Translations under genes and position numbers: made by a program
Notes under the pieces: generated by a model
Databases searched by the model: none
Seen by the model: only the letters and a program-made list of their open reading frames with translations
What the model was told of the DNA's origin: nothing
Origin: Knoellia sp031844405
GTDB taxonomy: Bacteria; Actinomycetota; Actinomycetes; Actinomycetales; Dermatophilaceae
DNA: 64,000 nt
NCBI GenBank assembly: GCA_031844405.1
Contig: JAUZVC010000005.1
Coordinates: 34,212-98,211, forward strand
Reading direction: 5' to 3'
Part shown: one piece after another, positions 51,547-59,475 of the stretch
Position numbering within the stretch: position 1 is the stretch's first letter
Layout: each line of letters opens with the position of its first letter

Positions 51547-51620
51547 CGGGGTATGGCGCAGCTTGGTAGCGCGTCCGCTTTGGGAGCGGAAGGTCGCCAG
51601 TTCGAATCTGGCTACCCCGA
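51547..51620 (+). tRNA. tRNA-Pro (anticodon TGG)
   Basis: A cloverleaf with acceptor CGGGGTA/TACCCCG, D-arm GCGCAGCTTGGTAGCGC, anticodon loop TTTGGGA and T-arm CCAGTTCGAATCTGG. The discriminator base is A and CCA is not encoded. Confidence 0.97.
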
Positions 51621-51637
51621 CAGCATGGTCGTCCGGC

Positions 51638-52321
51638 TCAGCGCGGCGTGAGCGAGAACTCCGCCACCGTCCGGCCTGCGGCCAGGCCCTTGGCCTCGAA
51701 CCCGTCCTGCGGACGCCACGCCGGCCGCGCCCCCTCGACGACGTCCCACCCGCCGTGGGCGGCCACCTGCTCACGCACGTGCTCGGCGTAGACGGCGTGG
51801 TCGGTGGCGATCCGCAGGACCCCACCCGGTGCGAGGCGGTCGGCGAGCAGGGTGAGCGTGTGCTGCTGCACGAACCGGCGCTTGGCGTGCTTGGCCTTGG
51901 GCCACGGGTCCGGGAAGAAGAGGTGCACCGCGGCCAGCGAGTCGCTCGGCACACGAGAGGTGAGCAGCGGCACGGCGTCACCGCGCTCGACCCACAGGTT
52001 CGTCAGGCCCAGCGGCTCCGCCGCGGCGAGCATCCGGGCCACGCCGGGGACGTGGACCTCGACCGCGACGACGTCGTGCTCCGGGTGGGCGGCGGCGTAG
52101 GCGACGGCTGCGGCGCCGTGGCCGGAGCCGATCTCGAGGACGACCGGCGCGCTGCGCCCGAACCAGGCCGGGGGGTCGAGCGGGCCCTCGCCGGGGATGG
52201 CATGGCGGGGCAGCAGGCGTTCCATGCGCTCGGCAGTGAGGGGCGAGGTCCGCCACCGCGGGGTGAAGGTGCGCACGCCCTCGCGCGGTGTGTGCTGGAG
52301 GACCGGTCGGGAGGAGGACAC
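51638..52321 (-). CDS. trmB: tRNA (guanine-N7-)-methyltransferase
   Basis: A 227-aa TrmB that methylates G46 of tRNAs with SAM. It shows FTPRWRTSPLTAERM near the start, the SAM motif VLEIGSGHGAAAVAYA, VEVHVPGVARML and the hallmark FPDPWPKAKHAKRRF. GTG 52321 was chosen because TAGCCT lies 7 nt before it (leaderless type). A longer form from GTG 52351 (237 aa) would begin upstream of that box. It lies just downstream of tRNA-Pro but on the opposite strand. Confidence 0.93.
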   Translation of the reverse strand: MSSSRPVLQHTPREGVRTFTPRWRTSPLTAERMERLLPRHAIPGEGPLDPPAWFGRSAPVVLEIGSGHGAAAVAYAAAHPEHDVVAVEVHVPGVARMLAAAEPLGLTNLWVERGDAVPLLTSRVPSDSLAAVHLFFPDPWPKAKHAKRRFVQQHTLTLLADRLAPGGVLRIATDHAVYAEHVREQVAAHGGWDVVEGARPAWRPQDGFEAKGLAAGRTVAEFSLTPR

Positions 52322-52328
52322 GACACCG

Positions 52329-52334
52329 AGGCTA
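52329..52334 (-). promoter_or_regulatory. Leaderless-type -10 box of trmB
   Basis: TAGCCT on the minus strand, 7 nt, then GTG 52321. Confidence 0.4.
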
Positions 52335-52422
52335 ACCGCGACGTGGGGCACGTCCCACCCCGACGGCGCGACGCGGCCGGGATCGCGTGGCCGACTCGTC
52401 GATCCGCGATGGGGCGAGGAGG

Positions 52423-53529
52423 TCAGCGACGGGCGATGGAGAAGACTGCGCGGTCGTCGGCCTCGCCCGAACGTGCCTGTGACACAACGGCATCCACGAC
52501 CGACTCACGTCGCACCATCGCATCGGCGGCGGCACCGAGCATGCGGTCGGTGCCCTCGGTGAGGTCGTGGCGACGGGACTCGATGATGCCGTCGGAGTAG
52601 AGCAGGAGCGCGTCGCCCATCGCCAGCGTGCCGCTCGTGCGCGGGAAGTTGACGCCGTTCATGATGCCGAGCACCGGACCGCGACCGCCCTCGAGCACCT
52701 GCCAGGTTCCCGCGCCGTTGGACCAGCGGACCGGAGCGGGGTGGCCCGCATTACCGATGGTGTAGTCGCCCGTGTCGAGGTTGATGTCGAGGTGGACCGC
52801 GGTCGCGAAGCCCTCCTCCCAGCCCTGGCGCACGAGGTAGCTGTTGGCCGCGGAGAGGAAGGCGCTCGGGGCGAGCGAGCCGAGCAACGCACCCAGGGCG
52901 CCCGAGAGCAGGAGCGAGCGCGTGCCGGCCTCGCGACCCTTGCCGCTCACGTCGACGAGGGCCACCTCGAGGTGGCGTCCGCCGTGGGTGGACTCGACGA
53001 CCATGAAGTCACCGGAGAAGCCCTCGCCGTGGGCCGAGAGGACGGCCGACTCGGCCGTCCACCCCAGCGGGAGGGCGGGGATGCGGGCCGCGCGCGCCAG
53101 GCGGTCGCGCAGCTCGACGAGGAGGTCCTCGCCGTGGAACCCGATGGAGCCGACGCGGACCCGCGAGGCCGAGACGACGAGCATCATGAGCATGAGCAAC
53201 GAGTAGGCGGTGAGCATGACGGCCTTCGTCGAGGCCGACACCGACAGCTTCGGGACGACGAGGCTGAGCCCGATGGCGATGAAGACGAAGAGCCCGACGA
53301 GCTGCCGGTTGGGAAGGTAGAGCCCGCTCACCAGGATGAGCGGCGCGATCGTCACCGGTGGGAAGCGGCCCGGGTAGGCGAGCATGAGGCTCACCAGCAC
53401 CGCGGCCGCCGTGAAGAAGAGGGTGAAGACCACCCAGTCCCGACGAGGACCCGTCAGGACGTAGGAGTAGAAGCGCCGCGCGACCGTGATCGGTCTCCTG
53501 CGCACGAGGACGGTGACGTCCGTAGCCAC
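52423..53529 (-). CDS. Membrane-bound SpoIIE-type PP2C phosphatase
   Basis: A 368-aa protein. Four to five hydrophobic segments (about residues 32-125) anchor a cytosolic SpoIIE/PP2C-like serine phosphatase domain (about 150-365). Its metal-binding motifs are GEGFSGDFMVVES, ALVDVSGKGREAG, TIGNAGHPAPV and LLLYSDGIIESR. Such phosphatases often act on anti-sigma-factor antagonists or other phosphoproteins in stress signalling; no partner is nearby. GTG 53529 follows AGGAG. Confidence 0.9.
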   Translation of the reverse strand: MATDVTVLVRRRPITVARRFYSYVLTGPRRDWVVFTLFFTAAAVLVSLMLAYPGRFPPVTIAPLILVSGLYLPNRQLVGLFVFIAIGLSLVVPKLSVSASTKAVMLTAYSLLMLMMLVVSASRVRVGSIGFHGEDLLVELRDRLARAARIPALPLGWTAESAVLSAHGEGFSGDFMVVESTHGGRHLEVALVDVSGKGREAGTRSLLLSGALGALLGSLAPSAFLSAANSYLVRQGWEEGFATAVHLDINLDTGDYTIGNAGHPAPVRWSNGAGTWQVLEGGRGPVLGIMNGVNFPRTSGTLAMGDALLLYSDGIIESRRHDLTEGTDRMLGAAADAMVRRESVVDAVVSQARSGEADDRAVFSIARR

Positions 53530-53586
53530 CAGTCATTCTCCTGTCGTGGGTCCTGCTCGACTCACATTAACCGAGCATCACCACCC

Positions 53587-53623
53587 GGCATACCCCCTTT
53601 GGGGTAACGGGTTGTGGTATGCC
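53587..53623. repeat. Paired GTATGCC motifs as an inverted repeat
   Basis: GGCATACC (53587-53594) and GGTATGCC (53616-53623) face each other, with an inner TACCCC/GGGGTA stem, between the rpiB stop and the phosphatase start. It could be the rpiB terminator. Confidence 0.5.
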
Positions 53624-53642
53624 GCACGTCAGGGGTGCCACG

Positions 53643-54110
53643 TCACGGCAGGTCGGGCAGTGTGCCGTCCCTCTCGTAGGCGGTGACCATGTCGATCCGC
53701 CGCTGGTGTCGCGGCTCACCCGAGAACGGCGTCTCGAGGAAGGTGCGCACCATGGAGCGGGCCTCGAGGGCCGTCGCCATGCGCGCACCGATGGAGATGA
53801 CGCGCGCGTCGTTGTGCTCGCGGGCGAGCTGGGCGAGCTCGTCGTTGTAGCAGAGCGCGGCACGCACGCCGGCCACCTTGTTGGCGGCCATCTGCTCGCC
53901 GTTGCCGGACCCGCCGAGGACGATGCCGAGCGAGTCGGGGTCCTCTGCTACCGCCTTCGCGGCCCGCAGCACGAAGACGGGGTAGTCGTCGACGGGGTCG
54001 AGCTCGAACGGGCCGTGGTCGACCACGTCGTGGCCCTCGGCCTCGAGGAAGGTGATGAGGTCCTTCTGGAGGTCGTATGCCGCGTGGTCGCCGCCGATGT
54101 GAACGCGCAT
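53643..54110 (-). CDS. rpiB: Ribose-5-phosphate isomerase B
   Basis: A 155-aa RpiB of the pentose-phosphate pathway that interconverts ribose- and ribulose-5-phosphate. Motifs are VHIGGDHAAYDLQ, VVDHGPF, IVLGGSGNGEQMAANK and HNDARVISIGARM. In the loop where E. coli RpiB has its catalytic Cys, this protein has GGSGNGEQ. The M. tuberculosis enzyme has a similar loop and uses a Glu instead. ATG 54110 follows AGGAG. It lies 53 nt after the Rv2466c-like gene on the same strand, as in mycobacteria. Confidence 0.95.
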   Translation of the reverse strand: MRVHIGGDHAAYDLQKDLITFLEAEGHDVVDHGPFELDPVDDYPVFVLRAAKAVAEDPDSLGIVLGGSGNGEQMAANKVAGVRAALCYNDELAQLAREHNDARVISIGARMATALEARSMVRTFLETPFSGEPRHQRRIDMVTAYERDGTLPDLP

Positions 54111-54163
54111 GTCGTCGGGTGCTCCTGTGTCGAACGTCGTCGGTCGAGGTGGGGTGGGGTGGG

Positions 54164-54778
54164 TCAGTCGAACTGAGGGCCGGCGGTGCGGCTGCGCTTG
54201 ATCTCGAAGAAGCCGGGGGTGGCGGCGACGGCCACGCAGCCGTCCCAGAGCCGGCCGGCGTCCTCGCCCTTGGGGGCAGGGGTGACGACGGGGCCGAAGA
54301 AGGCAGTGCCCTCCACGGCGACGACCGGCGTGCCGACGTCGTCGCCCACGAGGTCGAGCGCCTTCTGGGTCGAGGCGCGCATCTGCTCGTCGTAGTCGTC
54401 CGTGTGGGCGAAGCGGGCGAGGTCCGCGGGCAGTCCGGCCTCCTCGAGCCCGGCCTTGATGGCCTCGTCGTAGTCCTCGGTGCCACCGGGGTGGATCGCC
54501 GTGCCGATGGCGTCATAGAGCGGCTTGACGACCTCTTGGCCGTGCAGCTCGCGCGCGGCGGTGACGACGCGGGCCGGACCCCAGCCACGGTCCATGAGCG
54601 CGCGGTACTCCTCGGGGAGGTCACGGCCTTCGTTGAGGACGGCGAGGCTGAACGGGTGCCAGGTGACGTCGACCGGACGGATCTGCTCGACCTCGCCCAT
54701 CCAGCGTGACGTCATCCACGCCCACGGGCACAGGGGGTCGAACCAGAAGTCGGCGGTGTTGCGCTGCTCGTCGCTCAT
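54164..54778 (-). CDS. Rv2466c-like mycothiol-linked thioredoxin-fold oxidoreductase
   Basis: A 204-aa DsbA-like protein. The start has the signature FWFDPLCPWAWMTSRW, which matches Rv2466c of M. tuberculosis, a mycothiol-dependent reductase. The active site reads CPWA, with a single Cys where a CxxC would have two, so a one-Cys mechanism is implied. GTPVVAVEGTAFFGPVV is the cis-Pro region. It probably reduces mixed disulfides or nitro-compounds in the cytosol. It lies in a rpiB / Rv2466c-like / pepN arrangement, divergent from pepN. Confidence 0.88.
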   Translation of the reverse strand: MSDEQRNTADFWFDPLCPWAWMTSRWMGEVEQIRPVDVTWHPFSLAVLNEGRDLPEEYRALMDRGWGPARVVTAARELHGQEVVKPLYDAIGTAIHPGGTEDYDEAIKAGLEEAGLPADLARFAHTDDYDEQMRASTQKALDLVGDDVGTPVVAVEGTAFFGPVVTPAPKGEDAGRLWDGCVAVAATPGFFEIKRSRTAGPQFD

Positions 54779-54889
54779 GGCCTCATCGTGCCACCCACCC
54801 GGGCCCCCGGAGACGCCGAGGTCGCGTGCGAGGATGACGGGACCGAGAACACCCTCCCCCACGCCCCTGCAGACCCAGGAGAGTCCCCC

Positions 54890-57445
54890 GTGCCCGGCAA
54901 GAACCTCACCCGCGTCGAGGCCGAGGAGCGCGCAGCGCTCGTGTCGGTCGAGGCGTACGCCGTCGAGCTCGACCTCACGACGTCGGAGTCGACGTTCGCC
55001 ACGACGAGCACCATCACCTTCTCCGCCACCGAAGGCGCGTCGACCTTCGTCGACTTCCTCGGTGCGTCCGTCGAGAAGGTGACGCTCAACGGCGAAGTGG
55101 TCGAGACGGCATACGACGGGAACCGGATCGCCGTCGAGGGGCTCGCGGCGAGCAACGAGCTGCGCATCGAGGCCACCGGCCGCTACATGAACACGGGTGA
55201 GGGGCTGCACCGCTTCGTCGACCCGGTCGACGGCGAGGTCTACCTCTACAGCCAGTTCGAGGTGCCCGACAGCCGCCGCATGTACCCCGTGTTCGAGCAG
55301 CCCGACCTCAAGGCGCGGTTCTCGTTCACGGTGACCGCGCCGAGCCACTGGCAGGTGCTCTCCAACTCCCCCACGCCCGAGCCGAGCGCGACCGCCCGCG
55401 ACGGCGTCGCCACGTGGGTCTTCGCACCGACGCAGCCGATCTCGAGCTACATCACCGCGCTCGTCGCCGGCCCCTACGACGTCGTGCGCGACACCCTGAC
55501 GAGCCGCAAGGGCGAGATCCCCCTGGGCATCTTCTGCCGCAAGTCGCTCACGCAGTTCCTCGACGCGGAAAACCTCTTCGACCTCACCAAGCGCGGGTTC
55601 GCGTTCTTCGAGGCCGAGTTCGACCAGCCCTACCCGTTCGAGAAGTACGACCAGATCTTCACGCCGGAATACAACATGGGCGCGATGGAGAACGCCGGCT
55701 GTGTGACGTTCAACGAGATGTACGTCTTCCGCTCCAAGGTCACCGACGCGATCGTCGAGCGCCGCGCCCTCACCGTGCTGCACGAGCTCGCGCACATGTG
55801 GTTCGGCAACCTCGTGACGATGAAGTGGTGGAACGACCTCTGGCTCAACGAGTCCTTCGCCGAGTGGGCCTCGACGACCTGCCAGGCCGAGGCCACCGAG
55901 TGGACCGAGGCGTGGACGACCTTCGGCACCCACGAGAAGGACTGGGCCTACCGCCAGGACCAGCTCTCGTCCACGCACCCGATCGTCGCCCCGATCCGCG
56001 ACCTCGAGGACGTCGAGGTCAACTTCGACGGCATCACCTACGCCAAGGGCGCGTCCGTCCTCAAGCAGCTCGTCGCCTACGTCGGGCGCGAGCCGTTCCG
56101 CGACGGCCTGCGCGCCTACTTCGCCAAGCACCAGTGGGGCAACACGACCCTCGACGACCTCCTCGACGAGCTCGAGGCGACGTCGGGTCGCGACCTGCGC
56201 ACCTGGAGCAAGGCCTGGCTCGAGACCGCCGGGGTCAACACGCTGCGCCCGGTCATCGAGGTCGACGACCGCGGCCGGATCTCGAGCGCGGTGATCGAGC
56301 AGACCTACGCCGAGGGCTTCGAGACGATCCGCCCGCACCGCCTCGCGATCGGCCTGTATGCCGTCGAGCTGGGTGACGCGGCCCCTCGCCTCGTGCGCAC
56401 CCACCGCCTCGAGGTCGACCTCACCGGTGAGCGGACCGAGGTCCGCGAGCTCATCGGCCGTTCGCAGCCCGACCTCGTCCTCGTCAACGACGACGACCTC
56501 ACCTACGCGAAGCTGCGCCTCGACGAGCGCTCCCTCTCCACTGCGATCGAGTACATCCGCGCCTTCGAGAGCTCGCTGCCGAAGTCGCTCGTCCTCGCCT
56601 CCGCGTGGGACATGACGCGCGACGCCGAGATGAGCGCCCGGACCTTCGCCGAGCTCGTCCTCGAGGTGCTGCCCGGCGAGTCCGACTCGACGCTGCTGCG
56701 CACGCTCCTCGCGCAGCTCGCCACGGCCGTCAACCTCTACACGGCACCGGAGTACCGCGACGAGACCCGTCGCGCGACCCTGGCGCGACTCTGGGAGATC
56801 GCCCGCTCCGCCGAGCCGGGCAGCGACGCGCAGCTCCAGCTCGTCACGGCGGCGGCCGGCATGACGACGACGGGCGACGACACGGCATACCTTCGGGGTC
56901 TGCTCGAGGGCACGGAGGTGCTCGAGGGCCTCGCCCTCGACACCGACATGCGCTGGACGCTCCTCACCGGTCTCGCCGGCGCGAACGCCCTCGAGGACGG
57001 TGAGGTCGAGGCCGAGCTGGACCGCGACCCCACCGCCACCGGCCAGGAGCGCGCTGCCCGCGCCCGGGCGTCGGTGCCGACGGTCGAGGCCAAGGAGGCC
57101 GCGTGGAAGGCCGCCGTCACCGAGGACGGGCTGTCGAACTCGATCGTCGACGCCTACGGCCTCGGCTTCGGCCGCCTCGGTGACGTGAGCGCGCTCGAGC
57201 CCTTCGTCACGCGCTACCACGAGGTGCTCGGCACCGTGCAGGACAAGGGCTCGATGGCCCTCATCGAGTCGATCGTCGCCGGGTTCTACCCGCGCGGCCT
57301 CGCGACCGCAGAGCTGCGCGACGCCACCCAGGCGTGGCTCGACGCCAACCGGGATGCCCCGGACGCGCTGCGCCGCCTCGTCGCCGAGAACCGCGACCCC
57401 ATCACCCGAGCCCTCGCCGCTCAGGAGCGTGACGCACAGGGATGA
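54890..57445 (+). CDS. pepN: Aminopeptidase N (M1 family)
   Basis: An 851-aa zinc aminopeptidase. The exopeptidase motif GAMENAG lies at about 264-270 and the zinc site is HELAHMWFGN (His298-His302) with the third ligand in NESFAE. A C-terminal helical domain (ERAP1-like) follows. It trims N-terminal residues from peptides in the cytosol. GTG 54890 (AGGAGAGT upstream) was chosen; the frame is open 34 codons further up but lacks a start with a ribosome site. Its stop overlaps the mscS start (ATGA), and mscS overlaps glbO, so the three form one operon. Confidence 0.95.
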   Translation: MPGKNLTRVEAEERAALVSVEAYAVELDLTTSESTFATTSTITFSATEGASTFVDFLGASVEKVTLNGEVVETAYDGNRIAVEGLAASNELRIEATGRYMNTGEGLHRFVDPVDGEVYLYSQFEVPDSRRMYPVFEQPDLKARFSFTVTAPSHWQVLSNSPTPEPSATARDGVATWVFAPTQPISSYITALVAGPYDVVRDTLTSRKGEIPLGIFCRKSLTQFLDAENLFDLTKRGFAFFEAEFDQPYPFEKYDQIFTPEYNMGAMENAGCVTFNEMYVFRSKVTDAIVERRALTVLHELAHMWFGNLVTMKWWNDLWLNESFAEWASTTCQAEATEWTEAWTTFGTHEKDWAYRQDQLSSTHPIVAPIRDLEDVEVNFDGITYAKGASVLKQLVAYVGREPFRDGLRAYFAKHQWGNTTLDDLLDELEATSGRDLRTWSKAWLETAGVNTLRPVIEVDDRGRISSAVIEQTYAEGFETIRPHRLAIGLYAVELGDAAPRLVRTHRLEVDLTGERTEVRELIGRSQPDLVLVNDDDLTYAKLRLDERSLSTAIEYIRAFESSLPKSLVLASAWDMTRDAEMSARTFAELVLEVLPGESDSTLLRTLLAQLATAVNLYTAPEYRDETRRATLARLWEIARSAEPGSDAQLQLVTAAAGMTTTGDDTAYLRGLLEGTEVLEGLALDTDMRWTLLTGLAGANALEDGEVEAELDRDPTATGQERAARARASVPTVEAKEAAWKAAVTEDGLSNSIVDAYGLGFGRLGDVSALEPFVTRYHEVLGTVQDKGSMALIESIVAGFYPRGLATAELRDATQAWLDANRDAPDALRRLVAENRDPITRALAAQERDAQG

Positions 57446-58389
57446 CCGATCTCGACCTCAACACGACCTTGCTGACCGCCGAGCGGGTGCAGGACTGGCT
57501 CCTCACCGACGGCCTGCGGATCCTGCTGACGATCGTCCTCGCGCTCGTCGTGCGCTGGTTGCTGCACCGGCTCATCGCCCGCGTCGTGCGGACGATGACG
57601 GAGCGCACGAGCACCCGGCACGAGGACGCCGACGCGTCGCGCGCCGGGCGGATCTGGGCCCAGGCCACCGGCCAGGCGAGGGCGCGCCACCAGCAGCGGA
57701 TGGCGACCCTCGGATCGCTGCTTCGCAGCGTCGTGACGTTCGTCGTCGGGCTCATCGCCACGCTCACGGTCATGGACCTCGTCGGCATCCCGCTCGGCCC
57801 GCTCCTCGCCTCGGCGGGGGTCGGCGGCGTCGCGCTGGGCTTCGGCGCACAGAGCCTGGTCAAGGACTTCCTCTCCGGGATCTTCATGATCCTCGAGGAC
57901 CAGTACGGCGTCGGCGACGTCGTCGACACCGGCGAGGCCGTCGGGACCGTCGAGGAGGTCTCGCTGCGGGTGACCCGGCTGCGGGACGCCGACGGGGTCA
58001 CCTGGTACGTCCGCAACGGCGAGGTCCTGCGCATCGGCAACCTCAGCCAGCACCGGGCGACCGCGATCGTCGACGTGCCCGTTGCCTACGACGAGGACGT
58101 CGCGCGGGTGACTGCGGTCCTGCGCGAGGCCGGAGAGGCGATGGACCGGGACGAGGCGTGGGACGGCAAGCTGCTCGACGCACCCACGGTCGCCGGCGTC
58201 GAGTCGATCACCGGCCAGACGATGACGATCCGGGTCCTCGCCGAGACCTCGCCGGGTGCGAAGGTGGAGGTCCAGCGCGAGCTGCGCCAGCGGCTCAAGT
58301 CGGCGCTCGACGAGGCCGGGGTCAAGGCACCGCCGGTCGGGCCGTTCGGCTACGGCGGGTTCGGAACAGGGACCGGAGGCAGAGCATGA
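57442..58389 (+). CDS. Small-conductance mechanosensitive channel (MscS family)
   Basis: A 315-aa protein with membrane helices at about residues 24-45 and 93-115 and the pore helix with the glycine/alanine-rich motif LLASAGVGGVALGFGAQSLVKDFLSG (seen as GVGGVALGFGAQSLVKDFL, about 128-146). The beta domain FMILEDQYGVGDVVD follows, and the channel ends with a C-terminal cytosolic cage. It releases solutes during hypo-osmotic stress. It is coupled to pepN and glbO by 4-bp overlaps. A basic cytosolic loop between helices 1 and 2 is fairly long. Confidence 0.92.
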   Translation: MTDLDLNTTLLTAERVQDWLLTDGLRILLTIVLALVVRWLLHRLIARVVRTMTERTSTRHEDADASRAGRIWAQATGQARARHQQRMATLGSLLRSVVTFVVGLIATLTVMDLVGIPLGPLLASAGVGGVALGFGAQSLVKDFLSGIFMILEDQYGVGDVVDTGEAVGTVEEVSLRVTRLRDADGVTWYVRNGEVLRIGNLSQHRATAIVDVPVAYDEDVARVTAVLREAGEAMDRDEAWDGKLLDAPTVAGVESITGQTMTIRVLAETSPGAKVEVQRELRQRLKSALDEAGVKAPPVGPFGYGGFGTGTGGRA

Positions 58390-58793
58390 GCTTCTACGAC
58401 GAGGTCGGCGGAGCGGCGACGTTCGAGAAGCTCGTGCACGAGTTCTACGTCGGGGTGGCCGGTGACCGCGAGCTGCGGGCGCTCTACCCCGAGGAGGACC
58501 TCGGCCCGGCCGAGCGCCGCCTGCGGATGTTCCTCGAGCAGTACTTCGGCGGGCCGAACGCCTACAGCCAGGAGCGGGGCCATCCGCGGCTGCGGATGCG
58601 GCACGCGCCCTACCCGGTGACGCTCGACATGCGTGACCGCTGGATGCGCCACATGCTCACCGCCATGGACACCCTCGACCTCGACGAGGCCCACGCCGAG
58701 GCCATGCGGGACTACTTCATGCGCGCAGCGCACATGCTCGTCAACACCGACGAGGCGGCCGGCCCCGCCCCCGAGGGCCGCGCGACCCTCTGA
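58386..58793 (+). CDS. glbO: Group II truncated haemoglobin
   Basis: A 135-aa TrHbO. It has the start FYDEVGGAATFEKLVHEFY, the region FLEQYFGGPNAYSQERGHPRLRMRHAPY with the proximal His in RMRHAPY, and the G8 Trp in DRWMRHM typical of group II. These bind O2 or CO tightly and are linked to oxidative and nitrosative stress. ATG 58386 overlaps the mscS stop. Order pepN-x-glbO-glucosidase resembles Rv2467-Rv2471. Confidence 0.95.
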   Translation: MSFYDEVGGAATFEKLVHEFYVGVAGDRELRALYPEEDLGPAERRLRMFLEQYFGGPNAYSQERGHPRLRMRHAPYPVTLDMRDRWMRHMLTAMDTLDLDEAHAEAMRDYFMRAAHMLVNTDEAAGPAPEGRATL

Positions 58794-58800
58794 GCCGCGG

Positions 58801-58806
58801 TAGGAC
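58801..58806 (+). promoter_or_regulatory. Leaderless-type -10 box of the pyridoxamine-oxidase-fold gene
   Basis: TAGGAC, 6 nt, then GTG 58813. Confidence 0.35.
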
Positions 58807-58812
58807 TGGGGT

Positions 58813-59310
58813 GTGGACACCCCTGACCTCGTCGAGCACGCCCACGCGCTGCTCGAGCAGAACCGCTACGTCACCCTCGGCTCTGTCGGGCGGGACGGGC
58901 GGCCGTGGACCTCACCGGTCTACTTCGCCGCCGACGGGCTGGCCGACTACTGGTGGGTGTCGAGCGAGTCGTCGCGCCACTCGGCCAACCTCGCCGCGCG
59001 GCCGGACGTCAGCCTCGTCGTCTTCGACTCGACCGTCCCGGCGTACCACGGGCGCGCCCTGTATGCCGTCGGGCTCGCCTCGGTGGTCTCCGACGAGGGG
59101 CTCGCGCGGGGGCTGGAGGTCTATCCCGGACCGGGGTCGCGGGGCGGCAGCGCGATCACGGTGGAGGACGTGACGGGCGGGTCGCCGTGGCGGCTCTGGC
59201 ACGTCCGGGCCGACGAGGTGTGGGTGCTCTGCCCCCGCGACCCCCGTCAGCCCTGCCCGCTGCACGGGCGCACCGACGACCACCGCGAGCGCGTCCACCC
59301 CCTCCCCTGA
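58813..59310 (+). CDS. Pyridoxamine 5'-phosphate oxidase-fold protein
   Basis: A 165-aa protein with a split-beta-barrel flavin/F420-binding fold: RYVTLGSVGRDGRPWTSPVYFA, WWVSSESSRHSANLAARPDVSLVVFD and WRLWHVRADEVWVL. Members bind FMN, F420 or haem and reduce small molecules; the true PdxH motifs are not complete, so it is not annotated as PdxH. GTG 58813 fits the leaderless -10. A pair of REP-like repeats begins 5 nt after the stop. Confidence 0.82.
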   Translation: MDTPDLVEHAHALLEQNRYVTLGSVGRDGRPWTSPVYFAADGLADYWWVSSESSRHSANLAARPDVSLVVFDSTVPAYHGRALYAVGLASVVSDEGLARGLEVYPGPGSRGGSAITVEDVTGGSPWRLWHVRADEVWVLCPRDPRQPCPLHGRTDDHRERVHPLP

Positions 59311-59314
59311 CGCC

Positions 59315-59360
59315 TGCGTCCGCAACCGTGGCTGCCCGCCGTCATCTCGCCGGACGTTGT
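59315..59360 (-). repeat. REP-like hairpin repeat, copy C
   Basis: On the plus strand it starts TGCGTCCGCAAC, includes GCCGTCAT and ends GCCGGACGTTGT. It is in reverse orientation relative to copies A and B at 14 kb. Confidence 0.75.
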
Positions 59361-59375
59361 CGTCTGCCGTGTGCC

Positions 59376-59422
59376 TGCGTCCGCAACGGTGGTCGCCCCG
59401 CCGTCATGTCGCCGGACGCAAG
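59376..59422 (-). repeat. REP-like hairpin repeat, copy D
   Basis: TGCGTCCGCAAC (59376-59387) through GCCGGACGCAAG (59411-59422), in the same orientation as copy C and 61 nt from it. Confidence 0.75.
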
Positions 59423-59475
59423 CGCGTCCGAAAGGTGAGCGCTGCGAGTTGGAGGGGCGGACGGCATACGCAACG

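Noticed and set aside
51355..51620. tRNA-flanked attachment site or genomic island end
   Set aside because: No integrase, no direct repeat of the tRNA 3' end and no mobile genes nearby.
54788..57220. Long minus-strand frame over pepN joined to the Rv2466c-like gene
   Set aside because: Only its last 204 residues match a family; the rest mirrors pepN. The gene was trimmed to ATG 54778.
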